The translations under genes were made by a program, and so were the position numbers. Under the pieces are notes generated by a model. The model had not been told where the DNA came from. It saw only the letters and a list, made by a program, of their open reading frames with translations, and made no database searches. From Domibacillus aminovorans (GTDB lineage Bacteria; Bacillota; Bacilli; Bacillales; Domibacillaceae): 64,000 nt of DNA. The stretch lies in NCBI RefSeq assembly GCF_001643235.1, contig NZ_LQWY01000067.1, positions 1 through 64,000 on the forward strand, read 5' to 3'. This document shows positions 60,214 to 64,000 of the stretch, piece after piece. Each line of letters begins with the position of its first letter. Within the stretch, counting starts at the first letter, position 1.

Positions 60214-60960
60214 TCAAGTATTTATTTTTTTAAAAAGAGCATACATAAATGCCATGAGTTCAGCACGGTTTGAGACGTTTAGTTTTTTGTAAAGAATCGT
60301 TAAATAGTTTTTGGCAGTGCCGACAGATAAGAAAATTTTCTGGCTGATTTCGTCGTTTGAAAGTCTGAGTAGCAATGAATCGAGCAGTTCAGCTTCACGC
60401 GGTAGTAAGTCGATGCCGCTGCTCTTGACTAAATGGGCAATGGATAGGTCCAGCTTTTTTTCAACGACAGGTTCGTTCATAAAAAACGGCTGGATGAATA
60501 CGAGAAAACCATTTGCCCAGCGACACAGTTTCGAATGGATAAAATGAGACTTTCGGTTTCCATACCTTTTAAAATGATAAAATCAATTTGATCAAATGGA
60601 GGAAACGAAAAGTAAATAAACCGGCCCAATCCGTAAGCTGCGTACGTAAAAACAGCATAAAATAAACTGAACTGGCTGGCGTATGTATAGGCAGCTCTCC
60701 TAACCAAAATAAGCAAAAAAAATTATGATATGAATGACGAATCATTCATATTGATAAGAAATCCAATGATTAACTGAATGGTAAGCAGTGATTGATCGGC
60801 ACGAACGGACAGTTTGTTAAAGAGGAGGAGACTTTTGGCAATCGCTAACGAAACAAACAAAATTAAAAATAAAACAAGGGGTTTTGTTAGCACATTGTTG
60901 TCCTGAAACAGTAAATACAAAATAAACGGTTGTATAGTTAATAGTGATCGTTTTTTAGTT
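60214..60960 (-). pseudogene. Broken membrane-anchored LuxR-type regulator
   Basis: The 3' end encodes a full LuxR helix-turn-helix: LLPREAELLDSLLLRLSNDE, ISQKIFLSVGTAKNYLTILY and KKLNVSNRAELMAFM. Upstream, two other frames encode hydrophobic segments (VLFLILFVSLAIAKSLLLFN; AYGLGRFIYFSFPPFDQIDF). Frame changes occur at about 60720 (run of eight T on the minus strand) and near 60485 (run of T). Together they resemble a multi-membrane-helix LuxR regulator disrupted at homopolymers. Confidence 0.65.
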
Positions 60961-61134
60961 TCAAAGCTAGTACTTGTTTTAAGAGAAGAAAGGGAATTAA
61001 TTTTGTTATTTAAAAATATTAAGTTGGTAAAAGAAGAATTAAAAAAAGCCTAGCGTTTATATACTTGCATTGGATGCCTGCTACGTCGTTCCTGCAATGG
61101 ACAAATATCAGGATCGTGAAAAAATGGTAAAAAA

Positions 61135-61184
61135 AAGAGCTGACTCAAAGCCTGAATTTTTCAGGAGAGTCAGCTCTTTTAATC
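61135..61184. terminator. Bidirectional terminator
   Basis: AAAAGAGCTGACTC and GAGTCAGCTCTTTT pair perfectly over 14 bp, with an inner CCTGAA/TTCAGG hairpin. It ends nasA on the minus strand. The stretch 60961-61134 holds no gene I can support. Confidence 0.88.
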
Positions 61185-61189
61185 TTGTA

Positions 61190-62389
61190 TTAAGCCGATT
61201 TTTCTTTCGGTGCCCATGATTTCCGCCATGAAATTTGTGCAATGGCCAATAGAATGAGTGCGGCAATACCGATAATCGCATAGACGGTAAAGCCTGCCGC
61301 GTATGTGCCGGTCATTTGTTTTAATGTACCGAGGATGTTCGGGACGAAAAATCCGCCAACTCCGCCGGCCGCACCGACGATCCCAGTAATCACGCCAATT
61401 TCTTTTTGGAAACGCTGTGGTACTAACTGGAATACAGCGCCGTTCCCCATTCCAAGGCACATCATTCCGAAAAACAACAAAGCTGTCACGATTGCGAGAG
61501 AAGGAAGTAAACTGACGCCAAACATACTTACGGCAACACCGATAAACAAAAAGCTGAGCAGTTTAGCGCCACCAATTTTATCGGCAATCATTCCGCCGAC
61601 GGGGCGGAAGAAGCTTCCAGCGATGACACATAGTGTGACAAAGTCTCCGGCTCTTACACTTGAAAGTGCATATTGATCAACGAAAAAAATACTTAAGAAA
61701 CTCGTCAGGCCGACAAAACCGCCGAATGTGACACTGTATAGCAAACAGAAATACCATGTGTCTTTCATTTTAAGGACGTTAAAATAATTGATCAATGGCT
61801 GCGCAGGAGGTTGAGATGGTGCATCTTTTGCAATTAGAACGTACGTGATAAAGACGAGGCTGAGCGGGATAAGAGCAACTCCCAACACGCCATGCCAGCC
61901 GACATGTTCCGCAAGACGCGGCCCAAACAATGTCGCAAAAACCGTTCCGCTATTCCCTGCACCGGCAATTCCCATCGCAAGGCCTTGCAAATGCGGCGGA
62001 TACCAGCGGCTGGCCATTGGCAGGGCAACAGAGAAACTGGCACCGGCAACGCCAAGCAATATACCGATGAAATAAAGCTCTGTCATCGTATTTCCGAATA
62101 ACCATCCCCAGAAAAGAGGGATCATCGTGACAATCATTCCGCCAATGGCTGTTTTGCGTGGGCCAATCCGGTCTGTTAATACACCGAGTATTAATCGAAA
62201 GAAAGAGCCGGAGAGAATGGGGATAGCGACGATTAATCCCTTCTCAGCTGGAGATAGCCCGAAGTCTTGCGTAATGTACACACCGAGTGCCCCTAACAAC
62301 ACCCAGATCATGAAGCTGATATCAAAGTACAAAAATGAAGCAAGTAAGGACGGCGTATGGCCGCTTTTTTTAAATTCTGATAGTTTCAT
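61190..62389 (-). CDS. Nitrate transporter NasA/NarK (MFS)
   Basis: 399 residues, 12 membrane segments. The two nitrate-porter signatures are present: [20 protein letters not shown] and [15 protein letters not shown] followed by [20 protein letters not shown]. It takes up nitrate, and probably exports or exchanges nitrite in some relatives. AAGAAGGAGAGG gives a strong ribosome site. Divergent from nirB with two TnrA boxes between, so assimilation (NasA-like) is the likelier role. Confidence 0.9.
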   Translation of the reverse strand: MKLSEFKKSGHTPSLLASFLYFDISFMIWVLLGALGVYITQDFGLSPAEKGLIVAIPILSGSFFRLILGVLTDRIGPRKTAIGGMIVTMIPLFWGWLFGNTMTELYFIGILLGVAGASFSVALPMASRWYPPHLQGLAMGIAGAGNSGTVFATLFGPRLAEHVGWHGVLGVALIPLSLVFITYVLIAKDAPSQPPAQPLINYFNVLKMKDTWYFCLLYSVTFGGFVGLTSFLSIFFVDQYALSSVRAGDFVTLCVIAGSFFRPVGGMIADKIGGAKLLSFLFIGVAVSMFGVSLLPSLAIVTALLFFGMMCLGMGNGAVFQLVPQRFQKEIGVITGIVGAAGGVGGFFVPNILGTLKQMTGTYAAGFTVYAIIGIAALILLAIAQISWRKSWAPKEKSA

Positions 62390-62466
62390 CTGTTCCTCTC
62401 CTTCTTTAAAAGGTAATGATTTCTTAACATAAGTGTATGACTGGGAAAGGTTAATTTCTATCTTAT

Positions 62467-62483
62467 TGTTAGAAAACCTAACA
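62467..62483. promoter_or_regulatory. TnrA box 1
   Basis: TGTTAGAAAACCTAACA fits TGTNA-N7-TNACA exactly and is an almost perfect palindrome. It is 84 bp before nasA. Confidence 0.85.
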
Positions 62484-62512
62484 TAATTTTTCGGAAAATA
62501 GTGAAAATGAAA

Positions 62513-62541
62513 TTGACTTTCTTCTTTTTATTTCATATTGT
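62513..62541 (+). promoter_or_regulatory. Candidate nirB promoter
   Basis: TTGACT (62513-62518), 17 bp, TATTGT (62536-62541), reading toward the 42-codon ORF and nirB. Confidence 0.55.
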
Positions 62542-62557
62542 GTTAAGTAAGCTGACA
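62541..62557. promoter_or_regulatory. TnrA box 2
   Basis: TGTTAAGTAAGCTGACA fits TGTNA-N7-TNACA exactly, 45 bp before the small ORF. Confidence 0.8.
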
Positions 62558-62585
62558 TAAGAGACTAAATAAGGGAGTGGACAAT

Positions 62586-62714
62586 ATGAAAATCTTTTCT
62601 TTTTTCTTTATCCTTTTCACGAAAGGTGATGCAGATAAAGAGGCTGCAAGCAATATGGCAGAGTCATTTACAGGAAACGAAGCGTACTGGAACCCTACTT
62701 TAAAAGCTGAATAA
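62586..62714 (+). CDS. Small protein upstream of nirB
   Basis: 42 residues: MKIFSFFFILFTKGDADKEA then an acidic helix and EAYWNPTLKAE. Good ribosome site GGGAGTGG five bases before the ATG, stop 19 bp ahead of nirB. The hydrophobic start is short; it could be a membrane-bound micro-protein or a leader. Not recognised as a named family. Confidence 0.6.
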   Translation: MKIFSFFFILFTKGDADKEAASNMAESFTGNEAYWNPTLKAE

Positions 62715-62733
62715 AAAAGGAGGGATCCTCTAT

Positions 62734-64000
62734 ATGAATAAACGAAAAATAGTCGTCATTGGAAACGGCATGGCTGGCGTGCGATGCGTCGAAGAAATAG
62801 TAAAGATTAATCCACACTCTTTTCATATAACGATTTTCGGAAAAGAACCTCATCCGAATTATAACCGGATTTTACTGTCCAAAGTACTGCAAGGTGATAC
62901 ATCTGTTGAAAGCATTACGTTGAATGATTGGAACTGGTATGAAGAAAATAAGATTACACTTTTTACAGATGAGCCAGTTGTAAAATTGGATACGGAACAA
63001 AAATGTGTGATAACGGCAAAACGAACAGTAGAGTATGACGAATTAGTTTTGGCGACAGGGTCTCTTCCGTTTATACTGCCGCTTCCAGGTGCAAAAAAAG
63101 AAGGCGTGACTGCTTTTCGTGATATTGATGATTGTGAGAAAATGATCCGATTATCTAAAAAACACGAAAAAGCGATCGTAATCGGCGGCGGACTTCTCGG
63201 ACTTGAAGCAGCAAGAGGACTGCTGAATCTTGGCATGAAAGTTGATGTTGTTCATATTGGGGACTATATTATGGACCGTCAGTTGGATCAGACAGCAGCT
63301 AATATGTTGCAAAAGGAGCTTGAGGAGCAAGGAATGAATTTCCTTCTTCAAAAGCACTCGGCTGAAATTACTGGGCATAAACGGGTGAAAGGGCTGAGTT
63401 TTAAAGATGGAAGCCGCCGGGAAGCCGATTTAATTGTAATGGCAGTCGGTGTTCGTCCGAATACAGAACTCGTTTCGGGAACGGCAATTAAAACGAACAG
63501 GGCAATTGTTGTCGATGATTATATGAAGACCAATGTGCCGAATGTATATGCTGTCGGCGAATGCGCGGAACATCGCGGTCTTGTGTACGGGCTTGTCGCG
63601 CCTTTATATGAACAGGGAAAAATATTGGCGGCCCATTTATGCGGTCTGGAAACAACAGGTTACCGGGGGTCTATTTTATCGACACAGTTAAAGATATCGG
63701 GCGTCAATGTTTTTTCAGCCGGCGAATTCATGGACAGTGATGATACGCAGTCGCTGAATTGGCATGATGGCATTCGAAATACGTATAAAAAAATTGTCGT
63801 GCGTGATAACAAAATCGTCGGGGCCATTTTACTTGGTGACATTCAAGAAGGCGCCAAATTATTTGGCATGATTCAAAAGAAAACCGATTATGCCGTTCTT
63901 GAAAAAGAAATGAAAAGTGTGGGGGACTCTCCGGCAAATGGCGATGCTCTTATTGCATCGATGGCCGATCACGATATCGTCTGTGCGTGCAATGGTGTGT
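62734..64000 (+). CDS. nirB: Nitrite reductase [NAD(P)H] large subunit, 5' part
   Basis: 422 codons before the right edge; the family is about 800 residues. FAD motif VIGNGMAGVRCVEE (~7-20), NAD motif AIVIGGGLLGLEAARGLLNL (~144), and VYAVGECAEHRG for the second FAD site. The last residues VCACNGV open the BFD-type [2Fe-2S] domain. It reads very like B. subtilis NasD (LSKVLQGDTS, ITLNDWNWYEEN). Together with a small subunit expected beyond the edge it reduces nitrite to ammonium with siroheme. RBS AAGGAGGG. Confidence 0.93.
   Translation, partial: MNKRKIVVIGNGMAGVRCVEEIVKINPHSFHITIFGKEPHPNYNRILLSKVLQGDTSVESITLNDWNWYEENKITLFTDEPVVKLDTEQKCVITAKRTVEYDELVLATGSLPFILPLPGAKKEGVTAFRDIDDCEKMIRLSKKHEKAIVIGGGLLGLEAARGLLNLGMKVDVVHIGDYIMDRQLDQTAANMLQKELEEQGMNFLLQKHSAEITGHKRVKGLSFKDGSRREADLIVMAVGVRPNTELVSGTAIKTNRAIVVDDYMKTNVPNVYAVGECAEHRGLVYGLVAPLYEQGKILAAHLCGLETTGYRGSILSTQLKISGVNVFSAGEFMDSDDTQSLNWHDGIRNTYKKIVVRDNKIVGAILLGDIQEGAKLFGMIQKKTDYAVLEKEMKSVGDSPANGDALIASMADHDIVCACNGV

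Noticed and set aside
60990-61130. Short frame reading LDACYVVPAMDKYQDREKM
   Set aside because: Lacks a convincing start and the remainder runs into a terminator; could be a relic but I cannot name a family.

Overview
The window is the replication-origin region of a Gram-positive, probably spore-forming Bacillaceae (Bacillus-like) chromosome. The gene order dnaA-dnaN-yaaA-recF-gyrB-gyrA on the minus strand, with rpmH-rnpA-spoIIIJ-mnmE-mnmG-rsmG-noc-soj-spo0J on the plus strand, is the classical Bacillus oriC arrangement. TGTTTCACGTGAAACA parS sites, a walRKHIJ operon, a gntRKP operon with the known GntR operator and Fur/TnrA boxes all agree with that. The species cannot be fixed from sequence alone. 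Two genes usual in B. subtilis are missing at their normal places: remB (yaaB) between recF and gyrB, and jag/khpB after spoIIIJ.

Layout. 1-147: promoter and leader of an rRNA operon that runs out of the left edge on the minus strand. 148-10133: HD-GYP protein, gyrA, gyrB, recF, rlbA, dnaN, dnaA. 8594-8783 and 10134-10640: the two halves of oriC (unwinding element with DnaA-trios; DnaA-box cluster). 10719-18966: ribosomal protein L34, RNase P protein, membrane insertase, tRNA-modification and chromosome-segregation genes. 18994-27105: mscS, yyzM, ychF and rpsF-ssb-rpsR with three decayed genes (sugar ABC permease, fetB, a chemoreceptor) between them and one intact chemoreceptor. 27233-33487: yybS-gdpP-rplI, dnaB helicase, purA. 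33768-34034: tRNA-Asp and tRNA-Phe. 34353-42236: walRKHIJ, htrC, a CxxH/CxxC mini-protein and rlmH, which has its own DnaA-box cluster.

From about 42240 the window becomes accessory: gluconate operon (gntRKP plus a gutted gntZ), a Fur-controlled hydroxamate siderophore importer with a divergent flavin reductase, a xyloside-type GPH transporter with a textbook promoter/operator/cre, an RlmN/Cfr-family radical-SAM methylase behind a short ORF-containing leader, a Schlafen/RecG-C-like ATP-binding protein with a 7-residue repeat linker, small hypothetical proteins, a broken membrane LuxR regulator, and a nitrate/nitrite assimilation pair (nasA and nirB/nasD) divergent around two TnrA boxes. nirB is cut by the right edge.

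How it works together: the first 42 kb handle initiation of replication (DnaA, its boxes, DnaN, gyrase), origin segregation and nucleoid occlusion (Soj, Spo0J, Noc, three parS), translation machinery, c-di-AMP turnover (GdpP) and cell-wall homeostasis (WalRK). The right third is nutrient acquisition under CcpA/GntR, Fur and TnrA-type control. A striking feature is the number of gene relics (at least seven), several with the ends of the gene still readable, which suggests ongoing reduction of accessory genes around a conserved core.
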